This document shows, in pieces, positions 8,707 through 16,744 of a stretch of 18,916 bases of DNA (the stretch's first letter is position 1; each line of letters starts with the position of its first letter). The notes below the pieces were generated by a model. That model saw only the letters and a list, made by a program, of their open reading frames with translations, did no database searches and was not told the DNA's origin. The position numbers were made by a program, and so were the translations under genes. The stretch lies in the NCBI GenBank assembly GCA_043755595.1, contig JAYUSQ010000149.1, forward strand, positions 1-18,916, in the 5' to 3' direction. The DNA is from VFZP01 sp043755595. Its GTDB lineage: Bacteria; Acidobacteriota; Terriglobia; Bryobacterales; Bryobacteraceae.

Positions 8707-9768
8707 ATGAAACGTATTCTCGTTATTACACTCGGCGCGCTCACCTCGATTATCTCGGCACAAATTCCGGCCGGAACTCCCATCCCCGCCACGCCAGCGA
8801 CGCCCCCACAAGCGGGTTCAGGGCGAGGCCAGCGTCCTCCGCAGGCGCCTACGCCGAACACCGATATCCATTACAAGATCGCCAGCGACGCGATCCCGCA
8901 AGAAGGTGTGCCAGTGGGCGAAATCAAAGGGCCCTTCACGCTCCCGAGCGAAGCCTACCCGGGCACCCAACACACTTACTGGGTATATGTGCCCGCGCAA
9001 TACGACGCGGCGGCGCCGGCGAGTCTGATGATCTACAACGACGGGCAGGCGTTCATGAGTCCGCAGGGCGATATGCGCGCGCACGTGGTGATGGACAACC
9101 TGATTTACCGGCGCGAGATTCCAGTGATGATCGGCGTCTTCATCAATCCGGGCCGCACGCCGGAGCAGCCTGAGCCTACGCCGCAAAACTGGGGAGACCG
9201 GGACACGAACCGGCCCACCGAGTACAACACGCTGAACGACAAGTATGCACGCGTGATTGTCGACGAATTGATGCCCGTGCTGTATAAGGACTACAACATC
9301 TCAAAAGATCCCGAGCGGCATGGCATTGGCGGGTCGAGTTCGGGCGCGATCGCCGCGTTCACGGTCGCGTGGGAGCGGCCCGATCACTTCCGCAAAGTGT
9401 TGAGCAACGTCGGAAGCTTCACCAACATTCGCGGCGGGCATGTTTATCCCGAGATCGTTCGCAAGAGCGAGAAAAAACCGCTGCGGGTGTTTCTGGTCGA
9501 TGGGCGCAATGACAATCGGGCGCTACGGGCCGATGGGACTTACGATCAGACACGCGACTGGTTTTATCAGAACGTGCGGTTGCAGCAGGCGCTGACCGAG
9601 AAAGGCTACGACCTGAACTATTCATGGGGCATCCAGCGTCACGGGCAGAAGATGTTGCAGACGGTGTTGCCGGAGATGATGCGGTGGCTTTGGCGCGATC
9701 ATGCGGTTTCGACGGATGTACACGATATGGTGGAGCGGTCGTTCCACGCACCGAAGAAGAAAGAGTAA
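8707..9768 (+). CDS. putative exported esterase (enterochelin esterase-like, alpha/beta hydrolase)
   Basis: A 353-residue protein. It begins with a signal peptide (MKRILVITLGALTSIISA) and a Pro/Ala-rich linker to about residue 50. The rest matches the putative esterase fold (Fes/esterase D type): strand HTYWVYVPAQYD (about 89-100), then LMIYNDGQAFM (107-117), nucleophile elbow G-S-S-S-G (209-213, Ser211), acid in FLVDGRNDNR (Asp265 or Asp269), and histidine 312 in RHGQ. It should hydrolyse an ester outside the cytoplasm; relatives act on carbohydrate esters or siderophores, but the substrate is unknown here. It follows the pirin gene by 41 bp on the same strand. The start ATG 8707 has no strong ribosome site. 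Confidence 0.85.
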   Translation: MKRILVITLGALTSIISAQIPAGTPIPATPATPPQAGSGRGQRPPQAPTPNTDIHYKIASDAIPQEGVPVGEIKGPFTLPSEAYPGTQHTYWVYVPAQYDAAAPASLMIYNDGQAFMSPQGDMRAHVVMDNLIYRREIPVMIGVFINPGRTPEQPEPTPQNWGDRDTNRPTEYNTLNDKYARVIVDELMPVLYKDYNISKDPERHGIGGSSSGAIAAFTVAWERPDHFRKVLSNVGSFTNIRGGHVYPEIVRKSEKKPLRVFLVDGRNDNRALRADGTYDQTRDWFYQNVRLQQALTEKGYDLNYSWGIQRHGQKMLQTVLPEMMRWLWRDHAVSTDVHDMVERSFHAPKKKE

Positions 9769-9822
9769 GGCCGAGGGCACGGTCATGCTGCGCCGAATTT
9801 CCAAGAGTCGTATCCTGAAGTA

Positions 9823-10044
9823 ATGACGGGTCTCCTTGTCGAAGCATTGAAGCGTGTCGATGCGCTACCGGACGATGAGCAGGACGCCATTGCCGCGCAG
9901 ATTCTTGAATCGCTCAAAGAAGAAGAGGACTGGGGCCGTTTCTACCAACTACACCGCGATGAATTCCGCACGATGGCCAAGGAAGCCGCGGAAGAGCGTG
10001 GACGCGGGGAAACTCGGCCCTTGGAAGAACTGATCGGCGAATGA
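9823..10044 (+). CDS. antitoxin of a type II toxin-antitoxin module
   Basis: A 73-residue acidic protein. It is mostly helical and charged (LKRVDALPDDEQDAIAAQILESLKEEEDW), resembling short antitoxins that bind ParE/RelE-like toxins; the exact antitoxin class is not assigned. Its stop overlaps the toxin start by four bases (ATGA, 10041-10044), the classic coupled arrangement. Antitoxins of this kind neutralise the toxin and repress their own promoter. No clear operator is visible upstream. Confidence 0.75.
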   Translation: MTGLLVEALKRVDALPDDEQDAIAAQILESLKEEEDWGRFYQLHRDEFRTMAKEAAEERGRGETRPLEELIGE

Positions 10045-10301
10045 GGTCGATCACAACCCGGTGTTTTCGCGATCGCTATAGCGAATTGCCGGAGACGGTT
10101 CGGGCTCAGGCCCGCAAAGCCTACCGTCTGTTCCGCAGCAACCCAGCTCATCCAGGGTTGCATTTCAAGAAAGTTGACGATGAACTCAATATTTATTCGG
10201 TGCGTGTTGGTCTAAGCCATCGAGCTTTGGGGGAATTGGCGGGTTCCCAAATGACTTGGTTCTGGATTGGTTCGCACAAGGCATACGACCGGAAAGTCTA
10301 A
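10041..10301 (+). CDS. ParE/RelE-like toxin
   Basis: An 86-residue basic protein. Elements of the RelE/ParE fold are visible: an N-terminal strand and helix (RDRYSELPETVRAQARKAYRLF), the family phrase NPAHPGLHFKKVDDELNIYSVRVGLSHRALGEL, then a strand ending in WFWIGSHKAYDRKV, which corresponds to the usual W-I-G-x-H-x-x-Y-D end. Members inhibit translation (RelE/HigB) or gyrase (ParE); the catalytic type cannot be told. It overlaps the antitoxin by four bases. Confidence 0.85.
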   Translation: MRSITTRCFRDRYSELPETVRAQARKAYRLFRSNPAHPGLHFKKVDDELNIYSVRVGLSHRALGELAGSQMTWFWIGSHKAYDRKV

Positions 10302-10548
10302 TCTATGCTCAAAGAAAAGCCGGTCCAGCCGCCGATTCTCTACAAATGCTGCGATGCCGAACGAGAGGTAGTGTTCGGTTTCACAGAATGGACTCCGCTG
10401 CCAAGGACAAGACCCTTCGGACTTTGAAATCCGGTGAGAATGGACACCTGCAAGTTTTCAGACCGCGCCTGATGAGATGCGTGGACTTTGGGTCGACTGA
10501 GTTTGGCCTAACCAACCAACGCTCCACACGTCTACCATATATCTATAT
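10302..10548. other. intergenic stretch after the toxin gene
   Basis: About 250 bp without a recognised gene. A 40-codon frame starts at ATG 10305, four bases after the toxin stop, and ends at 10427; nothing marks it as real. The end of the stretch is AT-rich (tatatctatata just before 10549) and may hold the promoter of the next gene. Confidence 0.4.
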
Positions 10549-11652
10549 ATGCTGACTACCCTCGGCCTGCTGCTCGCGCTCAAGATCGTTCCGCCTACCA
10601 CGGACTTGGCATTCAAACAACCTCAGGTGGCATCGACGGGCGACATGATCGGCGTGGCCGTTGGCGCCGGCAACGACATCTATTACTCGTTTTCAAAGAA
10701 CGACGGCGAGACCTTTTCGCGGCCGTCGAGGATTGAAACCAATGGCAAGATGGCGCTGGGGCGGCATCGAGGGCCGCGGCTGGCGATTCAGTCCGGCAAC
10801 GTGATCATTTCGGCGGTGGTAGGCAAACTGGGCGGCGGGCAGGACGGCGACATACTCGCGTGGCGGTCTAACGATAACGGAAAGAGCTGGCTGGCGCCGG
10901 TCCGGGTAAACGATGTCCCTGGCGCGGCGCGCGAGGGTTTGCATTCGATGGCCGCCGGCAATGGTTGGGTGGTGGCGGCGTGGCTGGACCTGCGAGAGAA
11001 GGGAACGCGTATTTACGGCGCGCGCTCGGAGAACGGCGGGGCGACGTGGTCCAAGAATTTTCTGGTGTATGAATCGCCGGACGGCTCGGTGTGTCAATGC
11101 TGCCATCCGACGGTGATGGTGGGCCCGACCGGCCGTATCTACGTGATGTGGCGCAACGCCCTCAGCGGCAATCGCGACATGTATCTGGCGACCTCCAACG
11201 ATGGCGGCAGGTTGTGGGAGGCTGCCAAGAAATTTGGCAACGAATCCTGGAAGATCGACGCTTGCCCGATGGATGGCGGCGGGATGACGTTGACCGGCCA
11301 GGCGAAGCCGTACGCAGTGTTTCGCAAGGACAAGGAAATTCACTACTCGACGCCCGGCAGGATCGAACGGATGCTTGGGGAAGGGAAAGATCCGGCTATC
11401 GCATCGGGTTTGAACGAATCGCTGTACGTGGTGTGGACGAACCCGAGCGGCGCTATCGAGGCGATTACTTCCAAAGCGAATCAGTCACGCGTGCTAGCGC
11501 CCAAGGGCGCTTACCCGCAGGTGGTGTTCACTGGACGCCAAGCGCTGGCCTTCTGGGAAGAGGAAGACGGAATCGGCATGGGCGTAGTGGAAGACCCCGC
11601 TGCGCTGAATATTCCGGCGACCGTCAAGGCGTTACCGGCTCCACGCCCATAG
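10549..11652 (+). CDS. BNR-repeat sialidase-like beta-propeller protein
   Basis: A 367-residue protein with four Asp-box motifs, S-x-D/N-x-G-x-T/S-W/F, at about 49-56 (SKNDGETF), 107-114 (SNDNGKSW), 160-167 (SENGGATW) and 216-223 (SNDGGRLW), the mark of sialidase/BNR propellers. A CQCC cluster stands at 182-185. The first 13 residues are hydrophobic (MLTTLGLLLALKI), perhaps a short or truncated signal peptide. I cannot identify the catalytic arginine triad or Glu/Tyr nucleophile pair of true sialidases, so the activity is unproven. The start at 10549 follows an AT-rich tract without a clear ribosome site. The 3' end overlaps the convergent YdjM-type gene by 21 bases. Confidence 0.85.
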   Translation: MLTTLGLLLALKIVPPTTDLAFKQPQVASTGDMIGVAVGAGNDIYYSFSKNDGETFSRPSRIETNGKMALGRHRGPRLAIQSGNVIISAVVGKLGGGQDGDILAWRSNDNGKSWLAPVRVNDVPGAAREGLHSMAAGNGWVVAAWLDLREKGTRIYGARSENGGATWSKNFLVYESPDGSVCQCCHPTVMVGPTGRIYVMWRNALSGNRDMYLATSNDGGRLWEAAKKFGNESWKIDACPMDGGGMTLTGQAKPYAVFRKDKEIHYSTPGRIERMLGEGKDPAIASGLNESLYVVWTNPSGAIEAITSKANQSRVLAPKGAYPQVVFTGRQALAFWEEEDGIGMGVVEDPAALNIPATVKALPAPRP

Positions 11653-12198
11653 GCCAGTCAGAGCACACACGATCGCAGCCGAGCGGCGCCACGGTGTGCC
11701 GCGATCCCATAGCCAGATGGACGCGGCGAATGTCCAGAGCAGCATGAGTTCGCCTGTCGCCACGCGAACGCCGCGCTCCGTCAGCAATCCCTGGATCGAC
11801 ATCGGCGAGACCGGTATGGGGCGATGTGCGAAGAAATAGCGCGTTGAGTCAAACGGCGCGAAAAACGCCACGCCAAGGCCGCCGCTGGTGCAGGCGTCGA
11901 GCAGTCCATGCGACGCGGTGACGGCGGTAAACACCGCGGCGTGCAGCCAGAGGGCGCTGCGTTTGCAAAGCCAAGCCGCGGTCACTCCGCAGACCAGAGC
12001 GAACAAGAGCGAATGGGTGACGCCCCGGTGTCCAAACAAATGGGCGTAGGGAATGCGGCCGAAGAACAACCCGTCAAAATCGGGCAGCACCGCGAGCAAG
12101 GCGCAGGCGATGACGACGCGGCGTTCCGGCGGTTTGCCGAGCCGGGAGAACGAAGCGGCAGCCGCGCCGACCGCCGCGTGGGAGAAGACGGTGGGCAT
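11632..12198 (-). CDS. YdjM-type inner-membrane metal-dependent hydrolase
   Basis: A 188-residue membrane protein with about five hydrophobic segments. It has the family pattern: MPTVFSHAAVG at the start, LPDFDG near 39-43, HRGVTHS at 57-63, and SHGLLDACTSGG about 100-110. The histidines and aspartates of these motifs bind a metal in the YdjM/LexA-binding inner-membrane hydrolase family (PF04307). The role is poorly known. It is the last gene of an apparent operon, with its start 6 bases after the adaptor stop, and ends convergently inside the BNR gene. Confidence 0.9.
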   Translation of the reverse strand: MPTVFSHAAVGAAAASFSRLGKPPERRVVIACALLAVLPDFDGLFFGRIPYAHLFGHRGVTHSLLFALVCGVTAAWLCKRSALWLHAAVFTAVTASHGLLDACTSGGLGVAFFAPFDSTRYFFAHRPIPVSPMSIQGLLTERGVRVATGELMLLWTFAASIWLWDRGTPWRRSAAIVCALTGLWAWSR

Positions 12199-12204
12199 TG
12201 AATT

Positions 12205-13422
12205 CTAGGGCAGCGGCGTGACGATTTCACCAGCCTTGAACGGCGATGGGCCGGGCAGCGCCACCAGTTCGCCTTCGCGCAAACCGCCATCGATTCCAGC
12301 GTGCGTAACGCTTGAGACGCCCACCTGCACCGGACGCCACTCCAGCTTGTTCTCGGGCCGCTTCAGCACCAGCACTCCGGTCGATGCGCCCTCGCGCCGT
12401 AACGCCGCCTTCGGAATCGCCAGTGCGCCGGCCACTTCGCGCGAGAGGACTTCGACATTAATGTTGGCGCCAGGGGGCAGCACTCCGCCCTCGTTGTTTA
12501 AGGTGCAGATTACTTCGCCAATCTGGCGGCTGTTGAGCGGGGTGATCTGCGTGGGAAGTTTTTCAACCACGGCTTCCCAAACGCGATCCGGCGCCGCATC
12601 CCACGTGATCTTCACGCGCATTCCCTTGGCCACCCGGCCGAGTTCCGGCTCATCGACATAGACAACGGCATTCACCGCCCCGGCGCGGCCGATCTCGGCA
12701 ATCAAATCGCCAGCATGTACGAACGCCCCCGCCCGTAACGCGATATTGAACACGATGCCCGCAGCCGGTGACCGAATGGCGCTTTGAGCGGATCTTTGTT
12801 CAATCAACGCCTTGGCCGCTTCGGCTTCGCGAAGGCGCGCGAGCAAGGGCTCCCTACTGCCCGGCTGCGACAGCGCGCTCCGGCTGCGGTTGGCGGCTTC
12901 GACACGGCTTTCAATCTGCCGGATGCGATCGCCGGCCGCAGTGAGAGCCTCTTGTGTCTCGGCTTGCTTTTCGACCAGCCGCGCCGTTCGGTCCCGCTCG
13001 CGCCGCGCCGTCTCCAGTTCCAGGCGGAAGCCTGCGAGGCTATTGTCGATCTCGGTAAGAGCCGCCGCCGTGCCACCGCGATCGATGACCGAAAGTTCGG
13101 CGCGTGTCTGGCTGATCCTCGCTTCAGCGGTTCGTAACTCGGCCTCGAGCCCGGCCGCGTCGATCTCCGCGATGAGTTGGCCAGCCTGCACGGATTGGCC
13201 TTTCTCAACTGCCAGCCGCACTACGGGACCGTCTCTGGGCGACCGGACGGCTGTGTAGCCGGAAGGCTCGATTCTGCCATTGGTGACGATAGTGCTGACG
13301 AGCGACTGCCGTGAGACCGCGGCGAAGGAAACCTCAGGCCGGGCCGGTTGGCTGTTGAGTCCGAAATAGAGGAGAGCCCCGAGGGCTGCGAGGCCGAGCA
13401 GGGCAGCGAAGAGCTTGGTCAA
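12205..13422 (-). CDS. HlyD/MacA-type membrane-fusion (periplasmic adaptor) protein
   Basis: A 405-residue adaptor. Residues 1-24 are a membrane anchor or uncleaved signal. Then comes the first half of the lipoyl-like domain with SPRDGPVVRLAVEKGQSVQAGQLIAEID (about 65-93), a long coiled hairpin (about 95-200, rich in Ala/Glu/Arg), the second lipoyl half (SPAAGIVFNIALRAGAFVHAGDLIAEIG), a beta-barrel and a membrane-proximal part to the end. It should link an inner-membrane exporter to an outer-membrane channel. No permease or TolC partner adjoins it. The only start is TTG at 13422, after the in-frame TAA of the upstream gene; a ggaag stands almost directly against it, an unusually tight spacing. 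It lies 21 bp after the previous gene and 6 bp before the next. Confidence 0.88.
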   Translation of the reverse strand: MTKLFAALLGLAALGALLYFGLNSQPARPEVSFAAVSRQSLVSTIVTNGRIEPSGYTAVRSPRDGPVVRLAVEKGQSVQAGQLIAEIDAAGLEAELRTAEARISQTRAELSVIDRGGTAAALTEIDNSLAGFRLELETARRERDRTARLVEKQAETQEALTAAGDRIRQIESRVEAANRSRSALSQPGSREPLLARLREAEAAKALIEQRSAQSAIRSPAAGIVFNIALRAGAFVHAGDLIAEIGRAGAVNAVVYVDEPELGRVAKGMRVKITWDAAPDRVWEAVVEKLPTQITPLNSRQIGEVICTLNNEGGVLPPGANINVEVLSREVAGALAIPKAALRREGASTGVLVLKRPENKLEWRPVQVGVSSVTHAGIDGGLREGELVALPGPSPFKAGEIVTPLP

Positions 13423-13443
13423 ACTTCCAGTATAGAGATCTCT

Positions 13444-14019
13444 TTACGGGGTGGACAACGCGATGCGCGTAGCCCTGATACGGCGGTTGTCCAAGCGTTC
13501 CCCGATCACGATGACAGTGCGCCCTTCCCGTAGTTCCCCTTTGTTGGCGCCACCGACGATCGTAGTGTCGCGATCTACCCAGGCAAAGACACGTTGGCTG
13601 GACAACTCGCCGACTGAGTAAGGAATCAACGGCTGCACGGAAAACCATTTCCGCCCGCCGGGTCTACCTAACACCCCTTCGACCTGCACCAGATTCGCCC
13701 AGACAAAAGTGGCTACTTCACGACTGCCGGAGTCACGCCCCAGTTTGATATCCAGCAAGTCGCCCGGTCTTAGCGAGGTCAAGTCCGGGTAGTCTTTGCC
13801 TTTCCATAGCGGCGCTTTGGGGCCTATCGCGACCGAACGCGGCCAACCATCGAGGGTACAAGTTAACAGCCGGTTGCGCAGCTCTCGAAACTTGCACTGG
13901 GTGAGTAAGCTCAGGGGCGGGTCGACATAGATGACCCGTTCAACCGGCGCATTGGCTCGCACGGCAACCCCGCAAACTAACGACACTATACCTAGGACGC
14001 GGCGGTTGGCAATCTTCAT
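13444..14019 (-). CDS. exported protein of unknown function, OB-like
   Basis: A 191-residue protein with a signal peptide (MKIANRRVLGIVSLVCGVAVRANA). Two parts look like small beta-barrels of the DUF5666/OB type: about 85-110 (RPGDLLDIKL then EVATFVWANLVQVEGVLG) and about 160-190 (EGRTVIVIGERLDNRRIRATRIAL). Such modules occur in exported proteins and their function is unknown. The gene heads the operon with the adaptor and the YdjM-type hydrolase, 21 bp upstream and in the same frame as the adaptor, separated by one TAA. A joint envelope job is inferred from this. Confidence 0.7.
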   Translation of the reverse strand: MKIANRRVLGIVSLVCGVAVRANAPVERVIYVDPPLSLLTQCKFRELRNRLLTCTLDGWPRSVAIGPKAPLWKGKDYPDLTSLRPGDLLDIKLGRDSGSREVATFVWANLVQVEGVLGRPGGRKWFSVQPLIPYSVGELSSQRVFAWVDRDTTIVGGANKGELREGRTVIVIGERLDNRRIRATRIALSTP

Positions 14020-14123
14020 GATGGGCGTTGAACCTAACAGTACGCTTGGTCATGCCAAATTACAGTAGGCCATCCCCGGTCGCCCGTACCGGTCCCGCTC
14101 TTATTTGTAATGGAACGCGGCGT

Positions 14124-15461
14124 CTACTTCTTTTTGCGGCCCATCAACTTGAAGGTGTACTGTTTGCCGAGTTCCACGCCCGGCTGGTCGAAGGCGTCGA
14201 TATTCATCAATTCGCCGGCGAACGCGGTTTCGAACTCCAGCAGTTGGAAGAAAGCTCCCAGGTGTTCAGCGTCCACGCGGTCAAGCGCAAAGGCAGAGTT
14301 CGGGCGGTTGTTTTCGGTAAGAGCGGCGGCGGTGGCGCGCTGTTCGGCGTCGATGAGTTTGGCGAGGGTTTGGCCGGCCAGATAATCCATCGCGTCGAGC
14401 CCTGTTTTGGTCTTAGGGATTCGACCGGGGACCGCAGGCTTGCGCACGGTCCAGAAGGTGAACGTCTTGTCGTTCGGGCCTTCCATGTAGAGCTGCACTT
14501 GTGAGTGTTGGTCGGTGGTGCCGAGCGCGGCAATGGGAGTCTGACCGACGTGAACCACTTTGCCTTGCCGGTCGAACTTCTTGCCCAGCGATTCCGCCCA
14601 GAGTTGCCGGAACCAGAACGCCGTGCCCCAAAGGCGGTTAGCGTACGGGAAGGCGACTTGAATCGTCTTACCGCATTGGGTCAACGAGAGCCAATGATGG
14701 AGCGCGGCGTTGAGCGCGATGTTCGAAGCGAGATCTTCTTTCCAACACAACGCCGTCATCGCGGCGGCTCCTTTACAGAGCTTGCGGATATCGAAGCCGC
14801 ATAACGCGGCGGGCACCAGACCGACGGCCGAGAGCACGCTGAAGCGTCCGCCGACGTTGGCAGGCAGATGGAAGGTTTGATAGCCCTCGTTGGTGGCGAG
14901 GATTTTGAGATCGCTGTTTGTCTCCGATGTAACTGCGACGATGCGGCTGTTCGTCTTTTTGCCGAGCGCGACGCTCAGCCATTCGCGCACGATCAGAAAC
15001 GTGGCGACGGTTTCGGCCGTGGCTCCGCTCTTGGCGATCACTACGACCATCGTCTTTTTGGGGTTCATCGACGCGAGCGCGGCTTCGACGAATTCGGGAT
15101 CGACGTTGTCGAGAATCACGAGGCGAGGATTGTTGGCCGAGAACGCGGCCTGAATCGGATGCTGGCCGCGCAGTCCGCAATCGAGCGCCCAGGCTCCGAG
15201 CGCGCTGCCGCCAATGCCGACGACGCAAACGGTGTCGTAACTACCCTTGACGGATGTGGCGTAGTCGAGATATGACTTGTGCGCCTTGGTATCGAACGGA
15301 AGGTGCGGGAAGCCGTACTTGCCGGAGTCGACCGATGCTTTAAACGCTCTTACCGCTTCAAAAGCTTTACCTGCATGGCGGCCGGGTTCAGCGGCGGCGA
15401 TGCCGTGTTTGGCGCCAACGCTCGTGTCCAGGAGGTTGGCGGGATCGAAATGAATGGCCAT
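14124..15461 (-). CDS. pgi: glucose-6-phosphate isomerase
   Basis: A 445-residue protein, the length of the shorter bacterial type. It interconverts glucose 6-phosphate and fructose 6-phosphate in the cytoplasm (glycolysis and gluconeogenesis). The sugar-phosphate (SIS) domains are clear: GIGGSALG (82-89), AKSGATAET (143-151), and the PGI signature ANVGGRFSVLSAVG. The C-terminal half has DQHSQVQLYMEGPNDK (an aromatic/Gln region characteristic of PGI) and the second signature DAFDQPGVELGK. Its frame is open for 30 codons further upstream, but ATG 15461 (MAIHFDPANLL) gives the normal N-terminus. It is transcribed alone, 104 bp before the next minus-strand gene, and diverges from the PEP-CTERM gene. 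Confidence 0.95.
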   Translation of the reverse strand: MAIHFDPANLLDTSVGAKHGIAAAEPGRHAGKAFEAVRAFKASVDSGKYGFPHLPFDTKAHKSYLDYATSVKGSYDTVCVVGIGGSALGAWALDCGLRGQHPIQAAFSANNPRLVILDNVDPEFVEAALASMNPKKTMVVVIAKSGATAETVATFLIVREWLSVALGKKTNSRIVAVTSETNSDLKILATNEGYQTFHLPANVGGRFSVLSAVGLVPAALCGFDIRKLCKGAAAMTALCWKEDLASNIALNAALHHWLSLTQCGKTIQVAFPYANRLWGTAFWFRQLWAESLGKKFDRQGKVVHVGQTPIAALGTTDQHSQVQLYMEGPNDKTFTFWTVRKPAVPGRIPKTKTGLDAMDYLAGQTLAKLIDAEQRATAAALTENNRPNSAFALDRVDAEHLGAFFQLLEFETAFAGELMNIDAFDQPGVELGKQYTFKLMGRKKK

Positions 15462-15761
15462 TGACACTAGGATAGCGCTGGCGGCGCGGGCAGGCGTGAT
15501 GTGCCGGGATTGTGCGATTCGTCGGCCATGTCTAGGCTTCGCCCTGGCCAAGTCTGCGCGGGTTTGTTCGGCCCCCCTCCAGAGTTCCGCCGACGGCTCT
15601 TTCCCCGTATTAGCTCACTACGTTCCACAGCGGTAGGACGGGTCTGCCGATCTCAGGCCTCCCATCTCGGATCATTCACAGCTACCCTCGCTCCAGGTAG
15701 CAATTTAACTTGCCGCAATTTGAGACAGCTGCAAGCAAAATCAATTATCCTAATTACGATC
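15462..15761. other. divergent intergenic region between pgi and the PEP-CTERM gene
   Basis: About 300 bp. The plus-strand frame of the PEP-CTERM gene is open back to 15501, but that extension is Arg/Ser-rich and has no export signal, so I treat it as non-coding. The last 60 bp are AT-rich (tcaattatcctaattacgatc before ATG 15762) and probably hold the plus-strand promoter. Nothing else is recognised. Confidence 0.4.
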
Positions 15762-16397
15762 ATGACTAATTTAGCTCGTTTCCTATTAGGACTCGCCGGG
15801 GCAGTTGGATTTGTTGATGCGGCTCCGATATCCTATTCCATCAATTTCACCGCACTCAGCGGCGTTGCCCCAACGGCTAGTTCATTCACCTACGACTCAG
15901 ACGTTCCCGCCTTCTCGAACTTCCTTGTCGTGTGGAAGGAGTTCACCTTCGATTTGTCAGCATCGGCAAACGGAAGCCGCGCCCCGCTAGCTACGGGTGC
16001 CTGTAACACCCTCGGGCCGCCGGCTGCCGACGTCTTCGCTTATTTGACAGACCCCACGTGCGGTGGCGCGCCGGGGGGCTTTGAGTGGTTTACCTTGCCC
16101 GACATTTTTTTTCGGGCGTTCTTCTTTCGCCACGCGACACCCGCTCAGCAAGACCAACTGGCGTTCTACGAGTTTTCGTCAAGTTTTGGGGGCGGAATAG
16201 GCTCCGAGGAAGCATCTGGAGTATTTTCCGTTTCGCAGGTCCCTGAACCATCTACAATGACGATGGCCATTGGCGCGGGTGCGATGTTGGCATGGCAACG
16301 ATGGCGTCGAAATAAATTGTCTGAAATCGTCTATCCAACGGGGAACCGTTTCGCACTAACATCCCGGGCAGCCCTTACCGCACCTGATCCGTTCTGA
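15762..16397 (+). CDS. PEP-CTERM sorting-domain protein with C-terminal extension
   Basis: A 211-residue protein. The signal peptide is residues 1-20 (MTNLARFLLGLAGAVGFVDA). The middle is a Ser/Phe/Gly-rich beta region with two cysteines (81, 100). A PEP-CTERM signal follows: VPEPS at 160-164, a hydrophobic span 166-178, then the basic cluster QRWRRNK (179-185). PEP-CTERM proteins are cut and sorted by exosortase and often linked to exopolysaccharide or biofilm. Normally the protein stops within a few residues of the basic cluster; here 26 more residues follow. One extra A after 16310 would give a stop right there (TAA), so a late frameshift is possible. No exosortase gene is in the window. 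ATG 15762 was chosen for the signal peptide. Confidence 0.8.
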   Translation: MTNLARFLLGLAGAVGFVDAAPISYSINFTALSGVAPTASSFTYDSDVPAFSNFLVVWKEFTFDLSASANGSRAPLATGACNTLGPPAADVFAYLTDPTCGGAPGGFEWFTLPDIFFRAFFFRHATPAQQDQLAFYEFSSSFGGGIGSEEASGVFSVSQVPEPSTMTMAIGAGAMLAWQRWRRNKLSEIVYPTGNRFALTSRAALTAPDPF

Positions 16398-16468
16398 AGG
16401 CGGTTTTGCTCACAAAGCTGAGCGAGATATACCTCAAAATTCCACATTGAGGGGGCAAGGCAAGCCCG

Positions 16469-16744
16469 CTAACGGAGTAAGTGCATGGGATGAGCGGCGG
16501 CAGGCGCACCGCGGAGCAAGCCTTCGGTGCTCAAGTCTTCGTCAATGTCCGGCCAGTGAATTCCATATCCAGCGCCGCTGACTTTCCAATGAGATCGCTG
16601 CTCCTCCGTCGCCTCAAGGAGCCTGGGATACCACGTCAGGGGAACTATGATGGTTCGGCCATCGGAAAGGTCCACCGCCAACGTGTCCTCGGTGACATGC
16701 ACGTCGCGCACGCGTTCTCCGGCATTAGGGTGGAAACCGTTCAT
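16469..16744 (-). CDS. DUF2442 domain protein
   Basis: A 91-residue protein with the DUF2442 pattern: RVRDVHVTEDTLAVDLSDGRTIIVPLTWYPRL, then ATEEQRSHWKVSGAGYGIHWPDIDEDLSTEGLL. ATG 16744 has a good ribosome site (ggaga, spacing about 7) inside the end of the DUF4160 gene. DUF2442 proteins are often found beside DUF4160 proteins in small, toxin-antitoxin-like two-gene units; the biochemical function is not established. The two genes overlap by 20 bases. Confidence 0.9.
   Translation of the reverse strand: MNGFHPNAGERVRDVHVTEDTLAVDLSDGRTIIVPLTWYPRLLEATEEQRSHWKVSGAGYGIHWPDIDEDLSTEGLLRGAPAAAHPMHLLR

Noticed and set aside
10256..10555. 99-residue frame overlapping the toxin end and the BNR start
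   Set aside because: No domain, overlaps two better genes, and its composition is random-like.
10693..11343. 216-residue minus-strand open frame inside the BNR gene
   Set aside because: His/Arg/Pro-rich shadow of the BNR gene, whose Asp boxes show which frame is real.
16432..16452. Inverted repeat cctcaa/ttgagg between convergent PEP-CTERM and DUF2442 genes, as a terminator
   Set aside because: Only a 6-bp AT-containing stem with a 9-base loop and no T tract on either side; too weak to call.
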